NCBI GenBank assembly: GCA_949286645.1
Contig: CASEDN010000094.1
Coordinates: 1 to 11,013 of the forward strand
Direction of reading: 5' to 3'
Length of the DNA stretch: 11,013 bases
DNA from: an uncultured bacterium
Lineage (GTDB): Bacteria; Bacillota_I; Bacilli_A; RF39; UBA660
The position numbers and the translations under genes were made by a program. The notes beneath the pieces are model-generated. The model searched no databases, was not told where the DNA came from, and saw only the letters and a list, made by a program, of their open reading frames with translations. Numbering within the stretch: position 1 is the first letter of the stretch; every line of letters starts with the position of its first letter. This document shows positions 1 through 6,455 of the stretch, one piece after another.

Positions 1-1282
1 CTTTTGTTCCATTACTTAAATCTTTTATCTTTCCTATCATTTCATCTCTTGTAAATTTCATATTTCCTAAATACATCCTTGCTTTAGTTATATCATCTTT
101 ATAATTACTTGGAGCGATAAAATCTAAAACATATTCATAATTATTTAATACTTCATCATAGTTTTGAGGCATATAACCTACTTTAATATCTTCTCTTGAC
201 TTCATCTGTTCATAAATAATTTTAATTAAAGTAGATTTACCTACTCCATTTTTACCTACAATACATAAATGAGTATTACCCATTACTTCTAATTTAATAT
301 TTTTAGATAGAACTTTATTATCAATCTTTAACTCTTTTAAATCTAAATTAAGAACTACTTTTGTCTTTGGAACTTGCACATCTTCAAAAAAGAAATTAAT
401 ACCTTCTTCTACATCAGGTAATTCAGTAATAGTAGTATCATCTAACTTTCTTTCTTGTGATTTTAAAGAATGCATCTTCTTTTTTAATAATCTTGCCCCG
501 TGAGGATCACTTCTTGAAATAGTGTTTTGTTGATACTCTACTTTTTGCATAACTTGTCTTAATTTTTCTTGTTTCTTAACAAAATCTCTTTTCTCATTTT
601 TTGCTACTTGTCTTTGTTTATCTATCATCCTAAGTCTTTTAGAAACATAAGTATCATAATCAATCTTTAAAAGAGTATATCTACAATCTGTTTTACCTTT
701 TATCTGTTCTAAATGTAATATCATATTAGCAGTATTAGAAAGTAATCTCTCATCATGAGAAACATAAACAATAGGTTTTGAAGTACTATTAATAAATTTC
801 TCTAACCACTCTAAAGTTTCTATATCTAAATCATTAGTAGGCTCATCTAAAAATAAAATATCAAATTCTTCTAGTAATAATTTTAATATATTTACTTTTA
901 CCTTCTCTCCACCTGATAAAGACATTATTCTTTGTTCTAATATTTCATTTTCTAAATTAAATAGTTCTAAATACTTATAAAGTTCACTTATTTTATTATA
1001 ATAGTCTTCTTCACTATTAAATAGATAATCATATACTTTTTTATTTAAATTATCTTCACTAATTACTTGTTCTAAATATCCAATTCTATTTCCTTTTAAA
1101 TTAATAGTTCCTCCTGTCTCTCCATAATCACACATAGAAAGAATAGTTTTAAGTAACGTAGATTTACCATTACCTTCTTCACCAATAATCGCCAACTTAT
1201 CTCCTTTATTTAAAGTTAAAGATAAGTCTTTAATTATATATCTACCATTTACTAATATAGTTAAGTTTCTTATTTCTAACAT
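1..1282 (-). CDS. ABC-F family ATPase (ribosome-associated, possibly antibiotic resistance), 3' end cut by window
   Basis: About 427 residues are visible from the ATG at 1282; the C-terminus lies beyond base 1. The protein is a soluble twin-ABC ATPase with no membrane segments. Domain 1 has Walker A GEEGNGKST (residues 34-42), signature SLSGGEK, Walker B ILFLDEPTNDLD and switch VSHDE. A basic, helical linker follows, containing RSDPHGARLLKKKMHSLKSQ. Domain 2 has Walker A GKNGVGKST, and its unusual signature LSNGTK falls at the window edge. ABC-F proteins bind the ribosomal E site; some protect against macrolides, lincosamides, pleuromutilins or phenicols, others act in translation generally. 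The start is supported by an AAAGGAAGG Shine-Dalgarno site about 4 nt upstream. The leader, with a short peptide ORF and alternative hairpins, is the kind seen before drug-inducible ABC-F genes and favours a resistance role, but that is inference. Family call secure; subfamily not assigned. Confidence 0.9.
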   Translation of the reverse strand, partial: MLEIRNLTILVNGRYIIKDLSLTLNKGDKLAIIGEEGNGKSTLLKTILSMCDYGETGGTINLKGNRIGYLEQVISEDNLNKKVYDYLFNSEEDYYNKISELYKYLELFNLENEILEQRIMSLSGGEKVKVNILKLLLEEFDILFLDEPTNDLDIETLEWLEKFINSTSKPIVYVSHDERLLSNTANMILHLEQIKGKTDCRYTLLKIDYDTYVSKRLRMIDKQRQVAKNEKRDFVKKQEKLRQVMQKVEYQQNTISRSDPHGARLLKKKMHSLKSQERKLDDTTITELPDVEEGINFFFEDVQVPKTKVVLNLDLKELKIDNKVLSKNIKLEVMGNTHLCIVGKNGVGKSTLIKIIYEQMKSREDIKVGYMPQNYDEVLNNYEYVLDFIAPSNYKDDITKARMYLGNMKFTRDEMIGKIKDLSNGTK

Positions 1283-1318
1283 TATGCCTTCCTTTCTGGC
1301 ATAATAAAAGTTTATGCC
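1280..1318 (-). promoter_or_regulatory. Alternative hairpins controlling ABC-F translation start (attenuator candidate)
   Basis: Three 7-nt blocks lie in a row on the minus strand: A = GGCATAA (1318-1312), B = TTATGCC (1304-1298), C = GGCATAA (1288-1282). B can pair with A (7 bp, 7-nt loop), leaving the start region open. B can instead pair with C, extended by A-T and one wobble to 8-9 bp. B:C puts the Shine-Dalgarno site AAAGGAA in the loop and the whole ATG in the stem. The two structures exclude each other. Block A starts 5 nt after the leader-peptide stop codon, so a ribosome on the leader could decide which one forms. No U-run follows, so control would be translational. Confidence 0.45.
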
Positions 1319-1322
1319 TAAC

Positions 1323-1343
1323 TTATTTAGCAATTATTCTCAA
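1323..1343 (-). CDS. Putative leader peptide MRIIAK upstream of the ABC-F gene
   Basis: A TTG-initiated six-codon ORF (MRIIAK, TAA stop) sits 40 nt before the ABC-F start. It is preceded by the strongest Shine-Dalgarno site in the window, GGAGGTGA at 1349-1356, with 8 nt between GGAGG and the TTG. Such a site in front of so short an ORF is hard to explain except as a regulatory leader. Short arrest peptides before ABC-F and erm genes are well known; this exact peptide is not one I recognise. The non-ATG start and tiny size limit certainty. Confidence 0.45.
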   Translation of the reverse strand: MRIIAK

Positions 1344-1434
1344 TTTTCTCACCTCCGCATTGCTGTTCTAATATTTTTATTAAGTAATATTATTTTTTTA
1401 TTGTGCTTTCATAAAAAGCCATTTCATTTCTTCT

Positions 1435-1464
1435 ATTTTATCACGAAATGTTTTTATTACACAA
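1435..1464 (-). promoter_or_regulatory. Candidate sigma-A promoter for the ABC-F gene
   Basis: On the minus strand, -35 TTGTGT (1464-1459), an 18-bp spacer and -10 TAAAAT (1440-1435), with an extended TGA just before the -10. Transcription would start near 1428, giving a leader of about 145 nt that contains the MRIIAK ORF and the alternative hairpins. The promoter lies within 35 bp of the broken left edge of the IS remnant. Confidence 0.4.
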
Positions 1465-1496
1465 TTATATTTACAAACTCTTGCAATTTAAAATAA

Positions 1497-1779
1497 GATA
1501 AAATTAAAATTCCTAAAATTTCCAACTGTCTTTCCTTATTAATCCTTCATAAACAAAGATTCTTTTTAAACATTGTCATAATACTTTTCTTGCCGATCAT
1601 ACCGTTTTAAGGCACGAACATTTACCATCATGTATGAACTGGGATGAGTTTAAGGCTACTAATGATACTAAAGGTAAAAATAGTTTAATTAAATGTTTAA
1701 AAAAATTGTTTTTGGTTATAGAAAATATGATCATTTCATTGCCAGAATATTCCTAATTTCTGACATTATAAAAGAATGA
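1497..1779 (+). pseudogene. Decayed ISL3-family transposase
   Basis: Fragments in order on the plus strand match ISL3-family transposases when read across frameshifts and deletions. IKIPKISNC...LLILHKQRFF comes first. A lost base (TTTTTAAA where TTTTGTAAA is expected) shifts into KHCHNTFLA, the zinc-binding region. HTVLRH, a helix-turn-helix remnant, follows. EHLPSCMNWDEFK carries the first catalytic Asp in the family's DEFK motif. Next come GKNSLIKCLKKL and, after a frameshift, the family C-terminus FGYRKYDHFIARIFLI, ending at TGA 1777-1779. The N-terminal part before IKIPKIS and most of the catalytic core are missing. Intact members have roughly 400-450 residues. It cannot encode an active transposase. 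Confidence 0.85.
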
Positions 1780-1828
1780 TAAAAATCATCCCTTATATTA
1801 TCAATTCCTTGTATCAAATTATTGTCTA

Positions 1829-1852
1829 CCAACACTATTTGACAAAGAACCC
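1829..1852 (+). mobile_element. Probable right terminal inverted repeat of the ISL3-type remnant
   Basis: Read inward on the minus strand from 1852 the end is GGGTTCTTTGTCAAATAGTG, which resembles the GGnTCTT... ends of the ISL3 family as I remember them. It lies 73 bp after the transposase stop, as expected for the right end. I find no matching left end before 1497, so the left side of the element is deleted and the target duplication cannot be recognised. Confidence 0.55.
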
Positions 1853-1906
1853 TTAAAATAATAAGCCTGTACTAGCGCTTTTTTAATTCTTTTATAATTT
1901 TAAATA

Positions 1907-2725
1907 TTAATTTTCAAAATATATTTTTTTTATTCTTTCTAATGCTTCCAATATATAAATACAACTTTTCTGATATTGGTCATACACAACTTCAAACCCA
2001 TGTTCATCATCACAAACAAAATTCCAATAATTTTTACCAATTAATAACTCGTCTTCTGCAAAATATTGCTTAACTCTTTCCTGTCTCCACTCATTTTCCT
2101 CTCCATCTTTGTTATATGCTGTTGCTAAAAATATTTTAACCCTTTCATCTGTCCCTACTAATTCATTTTTTAATATAAAATATTCCTTAAGCAGTTCCAT
2201 TTTTTCACTTTTAGCTTTCTTATTGTCTAAATCCCCTCCAGCTTTTAATTCAATAATATAATGTTCTTTCGTTCTCGGGTTATAAAAGTGATTATCCGTG
2301 ACATGACTTTTTACATAACTCGATGTATTGCTAGGAATAAATGCATCAAAATTCGAATAATCACTTATTTCTGGGACTTTCGCATGCTTTTCATAATCGG
2401 CCATTATATAATCAATATGTTGCGTTTGTTGTGGAAGTAAAAAAGATGATATTTTATCAGTTATCACATGGAATGAAACACTTGCCACATCATTAGCTAA
2501 CGCTTCTAAAACATTACCAAAACTAGAATCAAATGACCTGCAAAAAGCAGAATTAAAAATAAATTCATCACCCAAAGGTTTAATAAAAACGTTTTTCTTT
2601 TTTGAATTAATTACTCCGTTTGGATCATGCAATTCTTTTATATATCTAGTTTCTAAGTTCTTTGCAAATTCTTTTATTCTGTTGTCAACTGCTTTTCTAA
2701 TCTTTTTTTCTTTCATTTGTTCCAT
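1907..2725 (-). CDS. Type II restriction endonuclease, TdeIII-like
   Basis: A 272-residue protein from the ATG at 2725. I prefer this start to the GTG at 2734 because AGAAGG lies 8 nt before it; a further ATG at 2713 is possible. The nuclease core looks like PD-(D/E)XK: NFDAFIPS supplies an Asp, and HYIIELKAGGDLDNKKAK supplies the E-x-K pair. Family-like features in order are an N-terminal basic helix, FCRSFDSSFGNVLEALA, the catalytic strand, FLATAYNKDGEENEW, and ELLIGKNYWNFVCDD. This order matches the TdeIII restriction enzyme family from memory (FGxxxxE..., D...DLK, ...ELMVxxEFWDFL), with low identity. The gene overlaps the end of the upstream methylase gene, as expected for co-translated R-M partners. 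The enzyme would cut unmethylated foreign DNA in the cytoplasm. Its site is unknown, since TdeIII itself cuts GGNCC but the partner methylase is an adenine enzyme. Confidence 0.75.
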   Translation of the reverse strand: MEQMKEKKIRKAVDNRIKEFAKNLETRYIKELHDPNGVINSKKKNVFIKPLGDEFIFNSAFCRSFDSSFGNVLEALANDVASVSFHVITDKISSFLLPQQTQHIDYIMADYEKHAKVPEISDYSNFDAFIPSNTSSYVKSHVTDNHFYNPRTKEHYIIELKAGGDLDNKKAKSEKMELLKEYFILKNELVGTDERVKIFLATAYNKDGEENEWRQERVKQYFAEDELLIGKNYWNFVCDDEHGFEVVYDQYQKSCIYILEALERIKKIYFEN

Positions 2726-3854
2726 TATTATCACCTTCTAAGCTATAGTTTGTAATTAGTAAATGCTCAACGTCTTTGTCATTTCTATTCATAAAACTTA
2801 CCAAATATTTTTTATCAAACTTTTTTATATAAAATCCACTATCTTTATACAAAGTGTATATGAAATCAGTATTTTTTATTATAAGCATAAATTTAGCCTT
2901 TGTACTTTTTAAATAGTTAGCTAATCTCACTTGATCATTTTTATCAAAATTATTTTGTGCGTATGTAGAAAATTCTGTATCATAAGGTGGATCTAAAAAC
3001 ATAAAGTCTGTATCTGTTAATTTTATTTTATTACAAAAGTTTTCAAAATCTAAACAATACAATTCAGTTGTTTTCATATAATTTCTTAGTTCATTGGAAG
3101 TGACATATTCAATCTTTTTAGAAAAATCTTTTCTATTGTAACTTATACCACCATAAGGAACATTAAATTCTCCATTTGCATTATATCTAAACATTGATGC
3201 ATAACAGTAATCTCTAACAAAATAAAATACTGCACAATAGAACTCATCACTTAATTTTAATTTATTTTTATTATTATATAAATATCTAAAATACATATAA
3301 TATGCACTTTTAAAAGCACATTCTATATTATCCATAACATCTGAAATGCTCATTTTATTTCTTTGAGTTTCAATTTTTTTCATTCTTTTAAATTTTGAAA
3401 TTAAATTCTTTTTTATTTCTTTAATAAAATTATATAAATTGATATCAAAATCATCTTTTAATAAATTATTTAACTCACTTGAGTGTTTATCAATAAATTT
3501 ATCGACTAATTTTTCTGCTATTTTATCGTCTTTTTTTATTTGATTATATATCTTAGTTAATTCAGTAGAATTATGTTCAACCAACTCTTGCAATGAAATC
3601 CAATTTTTATTTATTTCATTCAAACTTCTAATAAAATCTTTATTATTTTCCTTTATTAATTTATATAATAACATTAATTCATTCGATTTATCATTAATTA
3701 ATGATTTTTCACAATTAATGTTTAAATATACAGCTCCACCCCCAACGAATGGTTCAATATATCTTTTAAAACTTGAAGGCAAATTTTTTAATATAATTGG
3801 TAACTCCTTTTCTTTACCACCAGCCCATTTAATAAATGGTTTTCTAGTTTTCAT
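2697..3854 (-). CDS. D12-class (Dam-type) DNA N6-adenine methyltransferase of a type II R-M system
   Basis: This 385-residue protein transfers methyl from S-adenosylmethionine to adenine N6 and protects host DNA from the adjacent nuclease. The N-terminal KPFIKWAGGKEKELPIILKNLP and the AdoMet motif IEPFVGGGAVYLNIN (about 33-47) are typical of the alpha/Dam group, followed by INDKSNELMLLYKLIKEN. The catalytic DPPY is at 288-291 (FLDPPYDTEFSTY). Between them is an unusually long, Lys/Asn-rich target-recognition region (about 75-200), making the protein some 100 residues longer than ordinary Dam. MFRYNANGEFNVPYGG is also a Dam-family motif. The start has an ideal AGAGGAGGT site 5 nt upstream. The 3' end overlaps the nuclease gene by about 29 bp (38 bp if the GTG start is used). 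Low G+C and IS remnants nearby suggest acquisition by transfer. The target cannot be predicted; the long insertion argues against simply assuming GATC. Confidence 0.9.
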   Translation of the reverse strand: MKTRKPFIKWAGGKEKELPIILKNLPSSFKRYIEPFVGGGAVYLNINCEKSLINDKSNELMLLYKLIKENNKDFIRSLNEINKNWISLQELVEHNSTELTKIYNQIKKDDKIAEKLVDKFIDKHSSELNNLLKDDFDINLYNFIKEIKKNLISKFKRMKKIETQRNKMSISDVMDNIECAFKSAYYMYFRYLYNNKNKLKLSDEFYCAVFYFVRDYCYASMFRYNANGEFNVPYGGISYNRKDFSKKIEYVTSNELRNYMKTTELYCLDFENFCNKIKLTDTDFMFLDPPYDTEFSTYAQNNFDKNDQVRLANYLKSTKAKFMLIIKNTDFIYTLYKDSGFYIKKFDKKYLVSFMNRNDKDVEHLLITNYSLEGDNNGTNERKKD

Positions 3855-3869
3855 TTTTACCTCCTCTTG

Positions 3870-3889
3870 TAAACATATATATATGTTTA
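3870..3889. promoter_or_regulatory. 20-bp perfect palindrome at the R-M transcription start (operator or 5' hairpin)
   Basis: TAAACATATA and its exact reverse complement abut with no spacer. The block lies directly after the -10 box and spans the predicted start site. This is where a repressor, or the methylase itself, could block initiation. In RNA only part of it would be included, so an operator seems likelier than a hairpin. No separate controller (C) gene is present, so autoregulation is a reasonable guess. Alternating TA also makes palindromes likelier by chance in AT-rich DNA. Confidence 0.45.
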
Positions 3890-3898
3890 ATTATATCA
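3890..3898 (-). promoter_or_regulatory. Extended -10 promoter of the R-M operon
   Basis: On the minus strand TGATATAAT (3898-3890) is a perfect extended -10 (TGn-TATAAT). The -35 region 17 bp upstream (TATGAT) is poor, which is usual with extended -10 promoters. Transcription would begin near 3883, inside the palindrome at 3870-3889, giving an untranslated leader of about 30 nt before the methylase ATG. Confidence 0.55.
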
Positions 3899-4202
3899 TA
3901 AAAAGTTTTTTTATCATATCATTTAAGCATACTTTTCTTTATAAAATGTGAAATAAATCATTATCTAAAATATTTATGGGATTGGAGCTTTCCATTATAA
4001 TAGTAAATTATATCAAGTTCTTTGGTGTTATACATTTCCATTACTTCTAACAATCTTAATTTTATAGAAATGGGTACTACCTTCTTCCCCATTGGGAAAA
4101 GACTTATTATTTTTTTGAAAATAAAAAAACATTTTCAAATCTTTCAATACCTAGTTTGGTACCTAAAATATATTTTAAAGGTTGCAAACACTTTGATACA
4201 AA
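3899..4202. other. Gene-poor spacer, possibly decayed coding DNA
   Basis: I see no gene with a ribosome binding site here. The minus strand reads MGKKVVPISIKLRLLEVMEM followed by YNTKELDIIYYYNGKLQSHK (ATG 4092, stop 3961; 43 residues), with no Shine-Dalgarno site. An alternative minus frame reads NKSFPNGEEGSTHFYKIKIV and could join the same ending through a one-base shift. Further upstream LGTKLGIERFENVFLFSKK is also open. These pieces could be one frameshifted remnant, but AT-rich DNA often looks this way. No family recognised. A short palindrome, TTCCC-CATT-GGGAA, lies at 4085-4098. Confidence 0.3.
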
Positions 4203-4228
4203 CAAAAAGCGACGGACATAAGTCCGTC
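4203..4228 (-). terminator. Intrinsic terminator of the recG-side small RNA (and probably recG)
   Basis: On the minus strand GACGGAC - TTAT - GTCCGTC (4228-4211) forms a 7-bp GC-rich stem with a tetraloop, followed by GCTTTTTGTTT. It is the first good terminator after recG, so recG read-through would end here too. Confidence 0.7.
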
Positions 4229-4308
4229 TTCAGGGGGTTCGGTTGAATATAAATCCACACTTAGATCGTGGACTATATCACCATGATAAGCAAAATACTT
4301 ATCATGTA
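4203..4308 (-). ncRNA. Candidate small RNA downstream of recG (about 106 nt)
   Basis: A complete small transcription unit on the minus strand. After the promoter at 4342-4314, the RNA would start near 4308. Hairpin 1 is CATGATAAG (4306-4298) / CTTATCATG (4290-4282), 9 bp and 7-nt loop. Hairpin 2 is TCCAC (4272-4268) / GTGGA (4258-4254), lengthened by a flanking ATATA/TATAT stem. A C-rich linker, CAACCGAACCCCCTGAA, follows, then the terminator 4228-4203. The stretch is clearly more G+C rich than its surroundings, a known mark of structured RNA in AT-rich genomes. No peptide of note is encoded. It matches no RNA family I recognise. The linker is complementary over 11 nt to the terminator loop of the second candidate RNA at 7403-7508. 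Confidence 0.6.
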
Positions 4309-4313
4309 CATTA

Positions 4314-4342
4314 ATCATATCTAAAAATTTCCAACTTGTCAA
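4314..4342 (-). promoter_or_regulatory. Strong sigma-A promoter for the recG-side small RNA
   Basis: On the minus strand a perfect -35 TTGACA (4342-4337), a 17-bp spacer and -10 TATGAT (4319-4314). The predicted start (about 4308) coincides with the first base pairs of hairpin 1. It lies only 34 bp beyond the recG stop and reads in the same direction, but no protein gene follows for 350 bp. Confidence 0.65.
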
Positions 4343-4375
4343 TTTGATTTTAAAAATTTTATAAAAATTTTACAA

Positions 4376-6361
4376 CTAGCTATGTATAATAGTATTAATT
4401 AGTCTAAGTTTATTAGCATCGTTTTCTTTATCTAGTAAGTATTCTAGTGAGTCTTCTCTAGCTTGTAACAATATTTTGTAATCTGCTTTTAAATCTGCTA
4501 TCTTGAAAGTCATATCACCACTTTGCTTAGTTCCAAATAAATCTCCGTGGCCTCTTAGTTTAAAGTCTTCTTCACTAATTTCAAAACCATCATTAGTACT
4601 TTCCATTATCTCAAGTCTTTTAGTATCGTTATCACTAATTAAAATACAACTAGACTGTAATTCACTTCTTCCTACTCTTCCTCTTAACTGATGAAGTGTA
4701 GATAAACCAAATCTTTCAGCATTAAATATTACCATCATCGTAGCATTAGGAACATCTACTCCTACTTCGATAACTGTTGTACTAATTAGAATCTGTACTT
4801 TATTTTGTAAAAACTCATTCATAATTAACTCTTTAGCAGCACTAGCCATTTTACCGTGTACTAAATCTATTTTATATTTACTACCGAAAGCAAGAGTCAT
4901 CTTTTCTTTTAAATCATTTACATTAGTTAAATCACTGTTTTCACTCTCTTCAATAAGTGGTGCGATAACGTATATCTGATGACCTTCTTTTAACTCTTCA
5001 TACATCATTTCTAAGACATCTTTAATTTCTTTATTATTCTTAACAACAGTTTTAATTTTCTTTCTACCCTTAGGTCTTGTCTTAATAGTGGATACATCCA
5101 TATCTCCATAAATAGTTAAAGCATAAGTTCTAGGAATAGGTGTTGCACTCATATATAAAGTATCAGGCTTTTGTCCTTTATTCTGTAAATTAGCTCTTTG
5201 ATTAACTCCAAATCTATGTTGTTCATCTGTAATAACTAAACCAAGATTATGATAAGTAACATCTTCTTGAATTAAGGCATGAGTTCCAACAATTATATCA
5301 ATATCACCATTTTTTAACTCTTCATAGATTAAATCTTTTTCCTTTTTAGGAGTTGATCCTGTAAGTAAAGCCATATTTAAGTTATAGTTAGCAAAGATAT
5401 CTTTTAGATTACTAAAATGTTGTGTTGCAAGTATCTCAGTAGGTGCCATTAAAGCACTCTGATATCCACTTAAATAATTTGCATACATTGCTATAAAAGA
5501 AACTATAGTCTTACCACTACCAACATCACCTTGTAATAATCTATTCATTCTACTCTTACTCTTTAAATCTTTAATAATTGTGTTAACAGCAGTATTTTGA
5601 TCTTTAGTAAGTTCATATGGAAGATGCGAAATAAAATCATTTACCTTAGATTCATCTATATCTCTTTCAATTCCACTATTCGCTTTCTTATTCTCTTCTT
5701 TTAAATAGTTAATCTTAAACATAAACTCAAATAACTCTTCATACTTAAGTCTTATCATCGCTTCTTTTAATTTTTCCTTACTAGGAGGATTATGCACTAT
5801 ATTTAAAGCCATTCTCTTATTAGAAAAGTTATACTTCTCTTGATATTTTAAAGGTATACTATCGTGTATTTCTTTACTTTGACTAAGTAGTGCCATATTA
5901 ATATATAAAGCCATATTCTTATTAGTCAAACCACTAGTTAAATGATAAACTGGTTCTATTTTTACCTTATTAGAAAGTGACTCCATCTTTATTTCTGATG
6001 CTGTTATAACGTTTTTAGGCTTATCAAGTTTACCTATTACAGTAACAGTAGTACCAACAGTAAGTTGACTTTTTAAAAATGCTCTATTAAATATTGATAC
6101 TCCTACAACTCCACTAGCTGTTACTAATCTAAAATTCATCTTATTAAGTCCTGCCTTAAATCTAACTAATATAGGACTACTTTCTATCTTACCATCTATA
6201 ATTATATGATCTCCATCATTTGTCTCTTCTAAATTGCCTCTAACTAAAAATTCATATCTAAAAGGATAATGTGTAACTAAATCATCTACTGCATTTATCC
6301 CTATCTTAGAAAGAAGTGTTAAAGCTCTAGGTCCTACACCTTTTATATCTTTTAATGCCAC
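4376..6361 (-). CDS. recG: ATP-dependent DNA helicase RecG
   Basis: RecG is a superfamily 2 translocase that regresses stalled replication forks and processes Holliday junctions and R-loops. I choose the GTG at 6361 (661 residues, beginning MALKDIKGVGPRALTLLSKIG) because AGAGGTGG lies 6 nt upstream and GVGP is near the N-terminus in the family. The in-frame ATG at 6388 would sit right beside the -10 box. Residues from about 40 to 140 form the OB-fold wedge domain. Helicase motifs in 661-residue numbering are Walker A GDVGSGKT (278-285), the RecG-type DEQH box in TDEQHRFGVNQR (about 378-390), SATPIPRT, and motif VI LRGRVGRSE. The C-terminal RGHGDLFGTKQSG is also diagnostic. Length is slightly below the usual 680-693 residues. 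It is divergently transcribed from the GDPD-like gene. Confidence 0.97.
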   Translation of the reverse strand: MALKDIKGVGPRALTLLSKIGINAVDDLVTHYPFRYEFLVRGNLEETNDGDHIIIDGKIESSPILVRFKAGLNKMNFRLVTASGVVGVSIFNRAFLKSQLTVGTTVTVIGKLDKPKNVITASEIKMESLSNKVKIEPVYHLTSGLTNKNMALYINMALLSQSKEIHDSIPLKYQEKYNFSNKRMALNIVHNPPSKEKLKEAMIRLKYEELFEFMFKINYLKEENKKANSGIERDIDESKVNDFISHLPYELTKDQNTAVNTIIKDLKSKSRMNRLLQGDVGSGKTIVSFIAMYANYLSGYQSALMAPTEILATQHFSNLKDIFANYNLNMALLTGSTPKKEKDLIYEELKNGDIDIIVGTHALIQEDVTYHNLGLVITDEQHRFGVNQRANLQNKGQKPDTLYMSATPIPRTYALTIYGDMDVSTIKTRPKGRKKIKTVVKNNKEIKDVLEMMYEELKEGHQIYVIAPLIEESENSDLTNVNDLKEKMTLAFGSKYKIDLVHGKMASAAKELIMNEFLQNKVQILISTTVIEVGVDVPNATMMVIFNAERFGLSTLHQLRGRVGRSELQSSCILISDNDTKRLEIMESTNDGFEISEEDFKLRGHGDLFGTKQSGDMTFKIADLKADYKILLQAREDSLEYLLDKENDANKLRLINTIIHS

Positions 6362-6388
6362 AATAAACCACCTCTTTTTCTGTCTCAT

Positions 6389-6397
6389 ATTATAGCA
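6389..6397 (-). promoter_or_regulatory. Extended -10 promoter of recG
   Basis: On the minus strand TGC-TATAAT (6397-6389) is a perfect extended -10; the -35 region (TTTTAA, 17 bp upstream) is weak. The start would be near 6382, giving about 20 nt of leader that just accommodates the Shine-Dalgarno site of the GTG start at 6361. Confidence 0.55.
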
Positions 6398-6402
6398 TAT
6401 TT

Positions 6403-6430
6403 TTTAGAATTTTAAAAGAAAATATATCAT
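6403..6430 (+). promoter_or_regulatory. Weak candidate promoter of the GDPD-like gene
   Basis: -35-like TTTAGA (6403-6408), a 16-bp spacer and -10-like TATCAT (6425-6430) on the plus strand, followed by AGGGAGG at 6444-6450 before the ATG. It is back-to-back with the recG promoter. In such AT-rich DNA the match is only suggestive. Confidence 0.3.
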
Positions 6431-6455
6431 AAAATTTTAATAAAGGGAGGAAATT

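Noticed and set aside
1314..1496. Plus-strand 60-codon ORF
   Set aside because: It is antisense to the ABC-F leader and promoter, has no ribosome site and reads as random Phe/Ile-rich sequence.
1839..1867. TTGACA inside the IS right end as a promoter
   Set aside because: At 17 bp spacing the -10 position reads TAAGCC, so no promoter is supported.
3718..3951. Plus-strand 77-codon ORF
   Set aside because: Antisense to the start of the methylase gene and its promoter; no ribosome site.
4022..4246. Plus-strand 74-codon ORF
   Set aside because: Starts at TTG without a Shine-Dalgarno site and runs through the small-RNA terminator on the other strand; no family resemblance.
4503..4691. Plus-strand ORF within recG, and the minus-strand ORF 8812-8994 within uppS
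   Set aside because: Both are other-frame shadows of clear genes.
6386..6388. ATG 6388 as the recG start
   Set aside because: It lies immediately beside the -10 box, so it would be at or before the transcription start; GTG 6361 has a proper ribosome site.
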